A stretch of DNA of 48,043 nt from the NCBI RefSeq assembly GCF_014861365.1, contig NZ_RRYW01000014.1:1-48043 (forward strand). The letters are read 5' to 3'. The DNA is from Psychrobacter sp. FME6. GTDB lineage: Bacteria; Pseudomonadota; Gammaproteobacteria; Pseudomonadales; Moraxellaceae. A model generated the notes under the pieces. The model ran no database searches. It was not told the origin of the DNA and was given only the letters and a program-made list of their open reading frames with translations. Below, piece by piece: positions 1 to 8,575 of this stretch. The position numbers and the translations under genes are program-made. Position 1 is the first letter of the stretch. The number at the start of each line of letters is the position of its first letter.

Positions 1-147
1 CAATCAGGTGTTCTATAATATAATTTAGCGTTGCACTTGGTGTGTTAATCTAAGAAATAAAGCATAAAAATAAAAGCAAAATAAATATCAATAATTGCAA
101 AAGCAATAACTATAAAAGACAATAACTATAAAAGAGAGGTATTTGAT

Positions 148-360
148 TTGGCTAAGTTAGCAAAATTACATCGCTCGCAGAATCATCGTATGATAGCAGG
201 CGTGATGGGGGGCATAGCAGAATATGTCGGCTGGTCACCAACTTGGGTTAGAGTGCTATTCGTCATTATCTCCTCGTTGAGTGCGGCCGTACCCGGTATT
301 TTAATCTATATCATCTTATGGATAATCATGCCAAAAGCAAGTAGCCAGTCTTATCAATGA
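148..360 (+). CDS. PspC domain membrane protein
   Basis: A 70-residue protein of the PspC family, small inner-membrane proteins related to the phage-shock response regulator PspC. An N-terminal segment carrying RMIAGVMGGIAEY (about residues 15-27) is the family signature. It is followed by one long hydrophobic segment (about residues 36-63) and a short basic tail, so it is probably anchored in the inner membrane. The start is a TTG codon; a clear purine-rich site (AGAGAGG, 133-139) lies 8 nt upstream, and no ATG fits better. No pspA or pspB is adjacent, so a phage-shock role is not supported by context. The family call is firm; the function is open. Confidence 0.85.
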   Translation: MAKLAKLHRSQNHRMIAGVMGGIAEYVGWSPTWVRVLFVIISSLSAAVPGILIYIILWIIMPKASSQSYQ

Positions 361-431
361 TAATAAATGATAAATTTATAGTAGTCTGTTCAGCAGTAGA
401 GATTTACAAATTGCAGTACCTTAAAAAATAA

Positions 432-449
432 AAAGCCTGATAAATCAGG
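432..449 (-). terminator. Possible minus-strand terminator
   Basis: Perfect 6-bp arms CCTGAT (436-441) and ATCAGG (444-449) with a 2-nt centre. Read on the minus strand it is followed by a T-rich run. No confident minus-strand gene feeds it, so its substrate is unknown; the loop is also very small for an RNA hairpin. Confidence 0.3.
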
Positions 450-537
450 ATAATAGAGATATACTTTTCCTCCTGCCCAGATGCTCACGCATTTGGGTAT
501 TTTTTTATTCATGGCTTTGAACGCCTTTATCAATATA

Positions 538-613
538 ATACCATTCACAAAAATTAGAGTAGCAAGGAAAACGAGTGCAAGTACAACGCGTTGTAGACTA
601 AACAAGTTTGACA
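538..613 (-). repeat. Repeat family A, truncated copy 1
   Basis: This minus-strand segment closely matches the right two-thirds of the 105-bp elements at 16415-16519 and 45026-45130. It starts with the terminal ATACCATTCACAAAAATTA and stays similar up to GTTTGACA, then diverges, so the other end is lost. It encodes the same hydrophobic peptide frame (LVFLATLIFVNG) as the other copies. Confidence 0.75.
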
Positions 614-800
614 TAACTTATTAATGGAAGCTTCTTAATATAGCAGACTCACTTTACAGCTAGTAGCCGGTTATTATAACCGTATCGCTTTTATTCTGAA
701 CCGATGATAGCTAAGTCCCAAAGCCAAGCATTTCTATCTGCGACGTAAATTTAGTTACGGTAAATATAGATAAAATAGTCAATTTTTAGTAAGGTGAGCA

Positions 801-835
801 GGCAAATAGCCTCGTTGCCAAATGGGCTATACGAG
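801..835 (+). promoter_or_regulatory. Interlocking stems in the glyQ leader
   Basis: Three short perfect pairings overlap: GGCAA (801-805) with TTGCC (815-819), ATAGCC (806-811) with GGCTAT (825-830), and CTCGT (811-815) with ACGAG (831-835). The last two, in a-b-a'-b' order, could coexist as an H-type pseudoknot if one shared base is given up. The first is mutually exclusive with them. The site is about 50 nt before the glyQ start. A regulatory role is inference only. Confidence 0.3.
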
Positions 836-882
836 CGCTATCAAAGATTTATTTAATCATACTCATTCACAGTGGTTTTACT

Positions 883-1917
883 ATGACAACCGAAGCAAAA
901 AATTCGATGATACAAGACAAAGACCCTCAGCCGATGACTTTTCAGGATTTAATCCTAACCCTACAAAGCTATTGGGCTGATAAGGGCTGTGTCATCTTGC
1001 AGCCTTATGATATGGAAGTTGGCGCGGGTACCTTCCACACAGCGACTTTTCTACGTTCATTAGGTCCTGAGCGCTGGAATGCCGCTTACGTGCAGCCATC
1101 ACGTCGTCCAACGGATGGCCGCTACGGTGACAACCCAAACCGCTTACAACATTATTATCAATTCCAAGTGGTGCTAAAACCCAATCCACCTAATATCCAA
1201 GAGTTGTATTTAGGCTCACTTAAAGCCATAGGTATCGATCCGCTGGTACATGATGTGCGTTTTGTTGAAGATAACTGGGAGTCACCAACGCTTGGCGCAT
1301 GGGGACTGGGTTGGGAGATTTGGCTAAACGGTATGGAAGTGACGCAGTTTACCTACTTCCAGCAAGTGGGCGGTATCGAATGTTTTCCTGTCACGGGCGA
1401 GATTACCTACGGACTTGAGCGCTTGGCCATGTATGTGCAAGGTGTCGATAGCGTTTATGATTTGGTTTGGGCCGACGGTGAGTTTGGTCGTGTCACTTAT
1501 GGCGATGTCTTTCATCAAAACGAAGTTGAGCAGTCGACCTATAATTTTGAACACGCCGATGTGCCGATGATGGGTCAGATGTTTGACTTTTACGAGCAAC
1601 AAGCAGACAAATTAGCTGCTGAGGGTCTACCACTACCAGCATACGAGATGGTGTTAAAAGCTTCACATGCCTTCAATTTACTTGATGCGCGTGGTGCAAT
1701 TTCCGTCACTGAACGTCAGCGTTTTATCCTACGGGTACGTACGCTGGCGCGCAAAGTTGCGTTGGGTTATGTTGAAGCACGCGCCAAGCTAGGCTTTCCA
1801 CTGGCGGATGAGGCGCATCGTCAAGCAGCACTTGATAAGTTTTTGCCAAAAGAATTGGTTGAGAATACAGACACTGACCATTCTACCGATACTAACCAAA
1901 CGACTAATAATAAATAG
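883..1917 (+). CDS. glyQ: Glycyl-tRNA synthetase alpha subunit
   Basis: Alpha chain of the bacterial heterotetrameric (alpha2beta2) class II glycyl-tRNA synthetase, which activates glycine and charges tRNA-Gly in the cytoplasm. The family core begins near residue 18 ([18 protein letters not shown]) and includes [19 protein letters not shown] (about 58-76) and [20 protein letters not shown] (about 143-162). At 344 residues it is longer than the usual about 300. The extra length is a short polar N-terminus and a Thr/Asn/Asp-rich tail (last 20 residues or so). glyS follows after 9 nt, a conserved two-gene operon. No strong ribosome-binding site precedes the ATG at 883; an internal Met near residue 18 is an alternative start. 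Confidence 0.97.
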   Translation: MTTEAKNSMIQDKDPQPMTFQDLILTLQSYWADKGCVILQPYDMEVGAGTFHTATFLRSLGPERWNAAYVQPSRRPTDGRYGDNPNRLQHYYQFQVVLKPNPPNIQELYLGSLKAIGIDPLVHDVRFVEDNWESPTLGAWGLGWEIWLNGMEVTQFTYFQQVGGIECFPVTGEITYGLERLAMYVQGVDSVYDLVWADGEFGRVTYGDVFHQNEVEQSTYNFEHADVPMMGQMFDFYEQQADKLAAEGLPLPAYEMVLKASHAFNLLDARGAISVTERQRFILRVRTLARKVALGYVEARAKLGFPLADEAHRQAALDKFLPKELVENTDTDHSTDTNQTTNNK

Positions 1918-1926
1918 GAGCATCCC

Positions 1927-4020
1927 ATGAGTACTATTCTATTTGAACTGGGGTGTGAAGAGCTGCCTCCAAAGAGCCTAAAACCTTTACGTGATGCGCT
2001 ACAAAAAAGTGTCACTGAGCAATTAAATGAAGCTGATATTAGTTTCGATAGTATCAAAGCCTTTGCCGCACCGCGTCGTTTGGCGCTGCAAATTCAAGGT
2101 ATTAGCGACAAGCAGCCGGACCGCAGCGAGCAGAAACGCGGCCCTGCGATTAAAGCGGCATTTGATGCGGATGGTAATCCAACGCGCGCCGCGATGGGTT
2201 TTGCCAAAGGCTTGGGGGTTGACGCTAGTGAGCTGATGACCATTAACACCGATAAAGGTGATTATGTTGGTTATGAGCAAACCATTCATGGTCAAGCGAC
2301 GACTGAGCTGCTGCCGGCTATTTTTCAGACCGCGCTTGATAATCTACCGATTGCTAAGCGTATGCGTTCGGGTACGAGCCGCAATGAATTTGTGCGTCCG
2401 GTACAGTGGGTCGTATTGATGCAAGATAGTGCGGTGATTGATGCCACTATCCAAGGTCATCAAACTGGTATGCAAACCCGTGGTCATCGCTTCCATAGCC
2501 CTGATTACCATGACATTGCTCATGCCAATGATTATGAACAGCTGCTTGATGGTTTAAAAGTGGTGGCGGACTTTGACAAGCGTCAAATGCTGATTAAAAA
2601 CCAAGTCAAGGCTTTAGCAGATGAAGTTAGTGCTGATGCAATCGTGCCGCAATATCTATTAGATGAAGTCACAGCATTGGTTGATTTCCCCATTGCATTG
2701 CGAGCAAGCTTTGAGCCGTGCTTTTTACAAGTACCGCAAGAAGCGCTTATCTCAACCATGCAAGCGGATCAAAAGTACTTTTGCTTGACCGATAAAGCAG
2801 GCACATTGCAGCCTTACTTCATTTTTATTACCAATATTGAGTCTAAAGATCCCAATCAAATCATAGAAGGTAATGAAAAGGTTGTGCGTCCACGCTTAGC
2901 GGATGCAGAGTTTTTCTTCTTACAAGACCAAAAGCAGCCATTATTTGCGCTAACAGAAAGCCTGAAAACCCGTGTATTCCAAGATACATTGGGTACGATT
3001 TGGGAGAAGTCTGAACGTATTGCCAAGCTTGCCGCTTTTATTGCTGCCTTAATGCAGCAACAAGGTCATGATATTAGTATTGATGAAACGGTACGGGCTG
3101 GTATTTTGTCTAAGGCAGACTTGGCAAGCTCACTGGTTGGTGAGTATCCTGAGTTGCAGGGTGTTGCTGGGACCTATTATGCTCGCTTAAATGACGAGCC
3201 AGAAGCGGTAGCAGCAAGTATAGAAGAGCAGTATCTACCCAAATTCAGTGGTGATATCTTGCCGAAGACAGCTGTCGGTATTTGCTTGGCGCTGGCCGAT
3301 CGCTTAGATACGCTAGTGGGTATTTTCGCCATCGATCAAGCGCCAACGGGTTCAAAGGATCCGTTTAGCTTACGTCGTTCTGCCATTGGTATTTTGCGTA
3401 TTTTAATCGAGAAGCAGTTGCCGATTAACTTGGTGGCTTTGGTTGAGCAAGCGATTAAAAACTATAGCACTGCCGATGATAGCAAGATTACCAAAATGGG
3501 TGATACCTTTACCCAAGTGATGGCGTTTTTAAATTCGCGCTATCGGGCCATGTATACTGAGCAAGGTGTCAGCGTCGATACCATTCAAGCAGTACAAGCG
3601 ATTCATCCGCATATGCCACTCGATTTTGATCAGCGTATTCGTGCGGTACAAACGTTTAGTGAGTTGCCACAAGCCGAAAAACTGTCTGATTCTAACAAGC
3701 GTGTTGCCAATATTTTAGCTAAGTCTGAAGTGAGTGTCGCTGATGAGGTCAATGAGGCGATATTGTCTGAGCCTGCTGAGAAAAACCTGTATAGCAGCGT
3801 TCTGCAAGCACAAACCGCTGTTGAGCCTTTACTCGAACAGGCTGACTATACGCAAGTATTGCAAACCTTGGTCAGTTTAGATGAACCATTGACAGCGTTT
3901 TTCGCTGATGTAATGGTTAATAGTGAAGACGCAGCACTCAAAGCCAATCGCTTGGCGCTACTTAAACAGGTTCGTGCTTTATTCTTGACCGTCGCTGATA
4001 TTAGTGAGCTACAGTTATAG
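1927..4020 (+). CDS. glyS: Glycyl-tRNA synthetase beta subunit
   Basis: Beta chain of glycyl-tRNA synthetase, needed with GlyQ for tRNA-Gly recognition and aminoacylation. At 697 residues it matches the family's usual length. The N-terminus (STILFELGCEELPPKSL) is diagnostic, and an RNEFVRPVQWVVLM segment lies near residues 151-164. A KDPFSLRRSAIGILRIL segment sits near residue 480, and the C-terminal quarter fits the helical anticodon-binding (DALR-like) domain. An AGGAG site (1917-1921) overlaps the end of glyQ and lies 5 nt before the ATG. The 9-nt spacing implies co-transcription and balanced subunit synthesis. A hairpin terminator follows at 4087-4112. Confidence 0.97.
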   Translation: MSTILFELGCEELPPKSLKPLRDALQKSVTEQLNEADISFDSIKAFAAPRRLALQIQGISDKQPDRSEQKRGPAIKAAFDADGNPTRAAMGFAKGLGVDASELMTINTDKGDYVGYEQTIHGQATTELLPAIFQTALDNLPIAKRMRSGTSRNEFVRPVQWVVLMQDSAVIDATIQGHQTGMQTRGHRFHSPDYHDIAHANDYEQLLDGLKVVADFDKRQMLIKNQVKALADEVSADAIVPQYLLDEVTALVDFPIALRASFEPCFLQVPQEALISTMQADQKYFCLTDKAGTLQPYFIFITNIESKDPNQIIEGNEKVVRPRLADAEFFFLQDQKQPLFALTESLKTRVFQDTLGTIWEKSERIAKLAAFIAALMQQQGHDISIDETVRAGILSKADLASSLVGEYPELQGVAGTYYARLNDEPEAVAASIEEQYLPKFSGDILPKTAVGICLALADRLDTLVGIFAIDQAPTGSKDPFSLRRSAIGILRILIEKQLPINLVALVEQAIKNYSTADDSKITKMGDTFTQVMAFLNSRYRAMYTEQGVSVDTIQAVQAIHPHMPLDFDQRIRAVQTFSELPQAEKLSDSNKRVANILAKSEVSVADEVNEAILSEPAEKNLYSSVLQAQTAVEPLLEQADYTQVLQTLVSLDEPLTAFFADVMVNSEDAALKANRLALLKQVRALFLTVADISELQL

Positions 4021-4085
4021 TGCTATCAGCATCAATAATTTACTGCCAATTTGATTGTTAAGTAATTTTGGTTTTTAGATAATAA

Positions 4086-4112
4086 GACTGGCTCACCGTA
4101 GCCAGTTTTTTA
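4086..4112 (+). terminator. Terminator after glyS
   Basis: ACTGGCT (4087-4093) pairs with AGCCAGT (4100-4106) around a 6-nt loop and is followed by a run of T. It closes the glyQS operon and argues that the next gene starts downstream, at 4174, rather than within the longer open frame beginning at 4114. Confidence 0.85.
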
Positions 4113-4173
4113 TGTGCGTATTATGAATGGTTCAGTTTATAATGTCTTAAGTCATATTAGAGGGAGCACTGCC

Positions 4174-4482
4174 GTGTTAGCTGTTATCATTATAATTATC
4201 ATTATTTGGATTGTGATGTGGGGGTTTTATAAGTTTATGTACCCGCGCGCGCCAAAAAGTATGATGCCAAAAAAAGGTGATGTGATCACACCGCGCCAGT
4301 GTGATTTTTGTGGCAATAGCCTGGCTGAGTATCGCGGTGTGCTTGAGACTAATCCTAGCTTAGCGACAGAGGCAGAGAGTGAAAGCAATAGCAACATTAA
4401 CGCCAATAAAGAGCTGTTCTTTTGCAATTATGAGCATCAAGCAGATTTTCATGCAGGCGAGACGTATAAACCAGACCTCTAA
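4174..4482 (+). CDS. Small membrane protein with zinc-type motif (PP0621-like)
   Basis: A 102-residue protein with one N-terminal membrane segment rich in Ile (about residues 1-20), a short basic stretch, then a metal-binding pattern: CDFCGN (about 43-48) and FCNYEH near residue 85. This C-x2-C ... C-x3-H layout resembles the PP0621 family of small proteobacterial proteins of unknown function. I chose GTG at 4174, not the first ATG at 4114, because AGAGGGAG (4159-4166) sits 7 nt upstream and the longer frame begins right after the glyS terminator. An acidic, Ser/Asn-rich insert (about 63-78) separates the two Cys pairs. The family assignment is moderate; function is unknown. Confidence 0.7.
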   Translation: MLAVIIIIIIIWIVMWGFYKFMYPRAPKSMMPKKGDVITPRQCDFCGNSLAEYRGVLETNPSLATEAESESNSNINANKELFFCNYEHQADFHAGETYKPDL

Positions 4483-4511
4483 ATACATTATGTATTATTG
4501 ATGCTTAAAAA

Positions 4512-4542
4512 TAAGCGCTTAGTTCTGGTGAGCTAAGCGTTT
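4512..4542. terminator. Hairpin between convergent genes
   Basis: CGCTTAG (4516-4522) pairs with CTAAGCG (4533-4539), lying between the small plus-strand membrane protein and the minus-strand zapA. The T-tract is short (GTTTATCTGTT), so it is a plausible but weak terminator for the plus-strand gene. Confidence 0.45.
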
Positions 4543-4610
4543 ATCTGTTCCATACGCCATAATAACGGAGCGGGTCTATTTTATTTGGTATCGACTAAGT
4601 CATTATTGAT

Positions 4611-5066
4611 TTATAAAATAGACTGGGCGTCTTTCATAATTTTACTTAGCAAAGCCCCAGATTGCTTATCTTGCTGCAAACGATCTTCTTCGCTTATTTG
4701 GTTGGTATGAATTTTTTCGTATAAATTCAAGCAGCATAGGACAAGGATGCTTTCTTGGCTGAGGCTGGGCGCGTCTTTTCTTAGGGCTAAAGCCTTGTCA
4801 TTGATATAAGAAACCGCTGAAAGCAGCTCTTCTTGCTCATGCACTGGGCAATAGATCGGGTAGGTGATGCCAGCAATCGCGATATCGACCTTTTTAATTT
4901 GTGGTTCAGTGGTTTTATCATCAGGTTTCGCAGCGGTGATTGGTGTGTACGAACCATTTGATGCTGCCTGTTGCGGCTTAGGTCCAGTATTTTTTGCTTG
5001 GCTGTTTTCTATTTGAGTGCTGTTTTGTGGCTGTTTTTCTACAGATTTTTTATGGTCATCGGTCAT
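4611..5066 (-). CDS. zapA: Cell division protein ZapA
   Basis: ZapA binds FtsZ at midcell and bundles its filaments. The C-terminal part, from about residue 59 (VDIAIAGITYPIYCP), carries the ZapA globular fold, with CPVHEQEELLSAVSYINDKA and then a predicted coiled-coil tail ending KIMKDAQSIL. The first 58 or so residues are a Gln/Asn/Lys-rich, probably disordered extension; typical ZapA is about 100 residues, this one is 151. AGGA lies about 6 nt before the start. A coiled-coil gene sits 116 nt upstream on the same strand, and the divergent UPF0149 gene completes a neighbourhood seen in other gammaproteobacteria. I found no recognisable 6S RNA next to it. Confidence 0.88.
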   Translation of the reverse strand: MTDDHKKSVEKQPQNSTQIENSQAKNTGPKPQQAASNGSYTPITAAKPDDKTTEPQIKKVDIAIAGITYPIYCPVHEQEELLSAVSYINDKALALRKDAPSLSQESILVLCCLNLYEKIHTNQISEEDRLQQDKQSGALLSKIMKDAQSIL

Positions 5067-5182
5067 GATAAATCCTACAATATATGTTATTAAAGAGAAT
5101 AATATAAAATATCACTGCTATAAATTTGCTGGCTTCATAAGTAAAAAAATAAGCATTAAACGTTATCAGTGGCAATGATTGA

Positions 5183-5623
5183 TTAACTTTCTGCCTGATC
5201 AATACGCGTCAAGCGCTGCAATACCACTTGGGTACGCTCAGCGGCCAATTCGTTTTTCTTTTTCAAATCACTATTTTGCTGTTTAATATCGCTATACTGC
5301 TGCTTTAATTCATTGTTATGCTGCTGCAGCTCGCTGTTTTGCTGTTGTAATTGCTCAATCTGTTTGTTTAATTTGTCTTGCTCTTCACCGATCATATGAT
5401 GCGCTTCAGCAAGACTTTGATAACGTTTATCAAGATCATTTAATTGTTTTTTCGCACCATCGCGCTCTGTATGGCTGCTATCGAGCTTAGTCTTAAGAGC
5501 CGCAAGTTCTTTTGGATCGGTCTCAGGTTGTTTTTTGAGGCTGCTAAGTTCAGCACTGACAAGCTGATATTGCTTTTTGATGTCGAGTACCATTTTTTCT
5601 AATATTCTAAGTTGGTCATACAT
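5183..5623 (-). CDS. Coiled-coil protein, possibly ZapB-like (TIGR02449-type)
   Basis: A 146-residue protein predicted to be almost wholly coiled coil, with no membrane segment or signal peptide. Residues about 80-125 are very rich in Gln (repeats of LQQQNSELQQHNNELKQQ type). It lies directly upstream of zapA. In pseudomonads a small coiled-coil protein of the TIGR02449/ZapB-like group occupies the same place, so a role in Z-ring organisation is a reasonable inference. It is longer than that group's usual roughly 70 residues, the extra length being the Gln/Lys repeats. AAGGA lies about 12 nt upstream of the start. Low-complexity sequence makes homology hard to judge. Confidence 0.6.
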   Translation of the reverse strand: MYDQLRILEKMVLDIKKQYQLVSAELSSLKKQPETDPKELAALKTKLDSSHTERDGAKKQLNDLDKRYQSLAEAHHMIGEEQDKLNKQIEQLQQQNSELQQHNNELKQQYSDIKQQNSDLKKKNELAAERTQVVLQRLTRIDQAES

Positions 5624-5795
5624 AGTCAGTTTTTATCCTTAACAAGTAAGCGTGAATGAATTTTGTTCTCTGCGTTTAATAATGCCATAGGTGACCGCAT
5701 AATATCTATATCAACAAAGTAATTGTATGACGCTTTATGACACTTTGTTTCTATTAACTATTAACTATTACTAATCAATGACTAGGACATCTATT

Positions 5796-6449
5796 ATGAA
5801 TGACAATATCTCGGGCTGGAATACATGGCTGACGGCGTTTGATGACTGGACTGACGTATCTATTAGTGAGGTACACGGCTTGATGACAGGGCTGATAACT
5901 GCCTGTAATGCACCCGATGAGCAAGTGTGGGCAAAGGTGTTTGAGGAGCTAAGTTTTGCGCCATTGCCTGATCAGGCGTTGACCTTACTGACTGAAGAAG
6001 CAGAAGATACGGTATTCCAGCTAAAAGACAAAGATGATGCTTATTCTTATACGCCATTAGTGCCAGATGATGAACATGACTTGTACGAGCGCGTGATGGC
6101 ATTGAAACAGTGGGCAAATGGTTTTATGACCGGTTTTGGTATTACCGATTGCGGTCTAAGTAGCGAAGAAAACGAGATGCTGTCAGATTTGGCAAAGATT
6201 GGTGGCATTCGGCTAGAAGACGATGAAGATTTTGAAGGCGGCGAAGAGTCTTATTTGTATATCTATGAGTTTGCGCGCATGGTGCCAGTGAGCTTTGCTA
6301 CCCGTAAGCGTAAACCAGTTAAAGATATTGCACTGATTGCTGGCTTGTCTATCGATGCCAAAACTACCAAAGAATTACAAGCAGAAGGTAAATTACCCAA
6401 ACCAATGCCGCCAGTCGTTGATGCGATGAATCAAAATAACCCATCGTAA
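5796..6449 (+). CDS. UPF0149 / YgfB family protein
   Basis: A 217-residue protein matching the UPF0149 (YgfB) family. Recognisable parts are SEVHGLMTGLITACNA near residue 20, LYERVMALKQWANGFMTGFG (about 95-115), and an acidic stretch with EESYLYIYEFARMVPVSF (about 150-170). E. coli YgfB is about 190 residues; this one has a polar C-terminal tail. In Pseudomonas, a YgfB homologue modulates expression linked to ampD family genes. That is family knowledge, and ampD here is far away. The start is set at ATG 5796 because AGGA (5784-5787) lies 8 nt upstream; an in-frame ATG at 5778 lacks such a site. It is divergent from the zapA pair. Confidence 0.85.
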   Translation: MNDNISGWNTWLTAFDDWTDVSISEVHGLMTGLITACNAPDEQVWAKVFEELSFAPLPDQALTLLTEEAEDTVFQLKDKDDAYSYTPLVPDDEHDLYERVMALKQWANGFMTGFGITDCGLSSEENEMLSDLAKIGGIRLEDDEDFEGGEESYLYIYEFARMVPVSFATRKRKPVKDIALIAGLSIDAKTTKELQAEGKLPKPMPPVVDAMNQNNPS

Positions 6450-6476
6450 ATGATATAGTTGGGTTTATATAAAAAT

Positions 6477-6565
6477 ATGCAGCGGGACTGGGATGGATTT
6501 TTCGTAGCTTCTGTCGGCGTAAGCACAGCAAGCGAGAAAAATCTATCCTAGGGCATGTCCTCAAT
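6477..6565 (+). repeat. Repeat family B, degenerate copy
   Basis: The stretch contains the family core in a variant form, GCTTCTGTCGGCGTAAGCACAG (about 6508-6529), followed by CAAGCGAG. It is flanked by short inverted arms (GGGATGGATTTTT and AAAAATCTATCC). The outer ends seen in full copies are not clear. It lies about 28 nt after the UPF0149 gene stop. Confidence 0.65.
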
Positions 6566-6701
6566 CTGAACAAAATCAACTAAATGGGCTAAAAAATGGC
6601 TAAATCTTGCCAAACTGCGTTAAATAGCTGGCTAATATCTTGATATTATCTGTGCTACTTTCCTTGTTTGACAGCAATTAAAGAATAATAAAAGGGAGAC
6701 T

Positions 6702-7187
6702 ATGATGACAACTGATAATGATATGATTCATTTGCGTCGCTGTGTGGAGCTGGCAGCTGAAGCTTTAGAAGCGGGCGATGAACCGTTTGGCAGTGTGCTG
6801 GTTGATGCCGATGGACAAGTGCTACGAGAAGATCGTAACCGTGCCAATTCGGTCGATGCCACTTATCATCCAGAAATCGCCGTCGCCAAATGGGCCGCAG
6901 AAAATATGACAGCGGATGCGCGCACTAAAGCCGTGGTTTATACCTCAGGCGAGCATTGTGCTATGTGCTCAGCAGCTCATGCATGGGCAGGGCTTGGTCG
7001 TATTGTTTATGTCAGCTCATCAAAACAGTTGGGTGAGTGGATGGATGAGATGGGGGTGAAGTCTTCATCGCCTATCAATTCATTAAGTATCCAAGAAGTC
7101 GCCCCTGATGTAGCCGTCGAAGGTCCGATTGCAGGCTTAGATGAAGAAGTCAAAGCGCTACAACAGCGTTCATTCCAAAAAGGCTGA
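6702..7187 (+). CDS. Nucleoside deaminase (guanine/cytidine deaminase superfamily)
   Basis: A 161-residue zinc-dependent deaminase of the cytidine/deoxycytidylate deaminase superfamily (COG0590-like), cytoplasmic. The metal site is visible as HPE (about residues 58-60; His ligand and catalytic Glu) and EHCAMC (about 85-90; two Cys ligands). HPE replaces the usual HAE, and His replaces the Pro before the first Cys. From memory, both changes are shared by a bacterial subfamily that also starts with a LRRCVELAxEAL...GDEPFGSVLVDADG pattern. The substrate cannot be read from the sequence; guanine or another nucleobase is plausible. AAGGGAG lies about 5 nt before the ATG. argE follows after 35 nt, so the two may be co-transcribed. 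Confidence 0.85.
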   Translation: MMTTDNDMIHLRRCVELAAEALEAGDEPFGSVLVDADGQVLREDRNRANSVDATYHPEIAVAKWAAENMTADARTKAVVYTSGEHCAMCSAAHAWAGLGRIVYVSSSKQLGEWMDEMGVKSSSPINSLSIQEVAPDVAVEGPIAGLDEEVKALQQRSFQKG

Positions 7188-7222
7188 GGTCTTTTTATCT
7201 CATATCGTGATAAGGATATCTT

Positions 7223-8467
7223 ATGACTGTGATAAATCATAATAAAGGTGAAAAACAAGCAACGCCTACAGCCAATTACCCCAATGATAGTATTGACTGG
7301 CTGACGCGGTTGATGGCGTTTGATACGGTTAGTCGCCATTCAAATTTGGCGTTAATCGACGATGTGAAAGGATATTGCGAGAAGTTAGGGTTGAGCGTAG
7401 ATTTAACCTTCAATGAGGTTAAAAATAAAGCCAATCTATTTGTGACGGTGCCAGCTGGAGAAAAAGCTGATATTGTGAATAATGGTCTGGTGTTATCTGG
7501 ACATACTGATGTGGTGCCAGTTGATGGTCAAGAGTGGACGTCTGAGCCATTTACTGCAACGATTCGTGGTGACAAGCTATATGGACGCGGCTCTTGCGAT
7601 ATGAAAGGCTTTATCGCTTGTGCGTTAACGCTGTTACCGCAAGCCGTAGAGTTATCTAGTTCAGGCAAACTACGTCGACCGCTACATTTGGCTTTATCAT
7701 TTGATGAGGAGGTGGGCTGTTTGGGCGCGCCATTGATATTAGCCGACTTAAAAGCACGCGGTATCACACCTGATTATTGCATCGTTGGTGAGCCAACTAA
7801 CATGGCCATGGTCGTTGCTCATAAAGGTATTGCTGTTTATCGCTGCCGCGTCCATGGCAAGTCTGCGCATTCATCATTAACGGCGCAAGGGGTTAATGCC
7901 ATTAGCTATGCCAGCCAATTGATTGGTTATGTTGATACTTTGGCTGAAGAAATCAGTCATCGTGATGATAATGATCCTATATTTGATGTGCCTTATTCCA
8001 CATTATCTGTAGGCACCATACAAGGCGGCACAGCGACCAATATTGTGCCAAATCTGTGTGAGTTTACCTTTGATTACCGGAACTTGCCACACATGACGCA
8101 AGAGGATATTGTCGCGCCAATTCAAGAAAAAGTTGCGGAATTAACCGCTCAGATGCAAGCACGAGCACCAGAAACGGGCATTGAGCTGATGCAAGAAGAA
8201 AGCGTACCGGCTATGACTGATAGCGACAGTGCCGAGCTACAACAATTAATCGTAGCGCTGACAGGTGATGATCAACGTCATAAAGTAGCGTATGCGACTG
8301 AAGGCGGGCAGTTTACCAATAGCGGTATTCCAACGATTATCTGTGGGCCTGGCAGTATCGAGCAGGCGCATAAAGCCGACGAATATGTTGCATTAAGTGA
8401 GATTGAGCGCTGTGACAGTTTCTTGCAGCGTCTCTTAGAGAGTTGTACTGCTAATACTAGCAAATAA
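7223..8467 (+). CDS. argE: Acetylornithine deacetylase
   Basis: An M20A-family metallohydrolase that removes acetate from N-acetylornithine to give ornithine in arginine synthesis. Metal-site motifs are visible: SGHTDVVPVDG (His ligand, about residue 93), GRGSCDMKGF (bridging Asp, about 125), and SFDEEVGCLGA (catalytic Glu pair, about 159). A dimerisation-domain segment has HGKSAHSS (about 212) and a C-terminal His ligand appears in IEQAHKADEYV (about 386). 414 residues is close to the E. coli ArgE length (383), with a short N-terminal extension. Related M20 enzymes such as DapE are less likely given overall similarity to ArgE. A terminator follows at 8499-8530. Confidence 0.9.
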   Translation: MTVINHNKGEKQATPTANYPNDSIDWLTRLMAFDTVSRHSNLALIDDVKGYCEKLGLSVDLTFNEVKNKANLFVTVPAGEKADIVNNGLVLSGHTDVVPVDGQEWTSEPFTATIRGDKLYGRGSCDMKGFIACALTLLPQAVELSSSGKLRRPLHLALSFDEEVGCLGAPLILADLKARGITPDYCIVGEPTNMAMVVAHKGIAVYRCRVHGKSAHSSLTAQGVNAISYASQLIGYVDTLAEEISHRDDNDPIFDVPYSTLSVGTIQGGTATNIVPNLCEFTFDYRNLPHMTQEDIVAPIQEKVAELTAQMQARAPETGIELMQEESVPAMTDSDSAELQQLIVALTGDDQRHKVAYATEGGQFTNSGIPTIICGPGSIEQAHKADEYVALSEIERCDSFLQRLLESCTANTSK

Positions 8468-8498
8468 ACCGCGCAACCTAAGTAGTGATTGGTATAAA

Positions 8499-8530
8499 AT
8501 ACACCGTCTTTATGGCGGTGTTTATTTTTT
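8499..8530 (+). terminator. Terminator after argE
   Basis: ACACCG (8501-8506) pairs with CGGTGT around a short TCTTTATGG loop and is followed by a T-rich stretch. It closes the deaminase-argE unit. Confidence 0.8.
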
Positions 8531-8575
8531 TACGCATATTAGTTGAATTTTAAATAAGACAGTAGGGGTTAGTTG

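Larger units (their letters stand above)
361..882. other. Intergenic region with a repeat fragment and small palindrome
   Basis: No convincing gene is visible. The stretch holds a truncated copy of repeat family A (538-613, minus orientation). It also has a palindrome at 436-449 (CCTGAT AA ATCAGG) that would be followed by a T-rich run when read on the minus strand, so it could terminate a minus-strand transcript. A leader with interlocking stems lies at 801-835, before glyQ. A minus-strand open frame at 390-614 begins inside the repeat and runs through the palindrome; I do not call it a gene. Confidence 0.5.

Noticed and set aside
390..614. 74-residue minus-strand open frame with a hydrophobic start
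   Set aside because: It begins inside a truncated family A repeat and runs through a palindrome that looks like a minus-strand terminator; no ribosome-binding site or family match.
4483..5182. Possible 6S RNA (ssrS) beside zapA
   Set aside because: 6S RNA is found near zapA in many gammaproteobacteria. I looked in both zapA flanks and saw no long bulged hairpin or space of about 180 nt that fits. It may be elsewhere in the genome.
6702..7187. tRNA adenosine deaminase TadA
   Set aside because: The zinc motifs are HPE and EHCAMC instead of HAE and PCxMC, and the N-terminal pattern differs from TadA; another nucleobase deaminase subfamily fits better.
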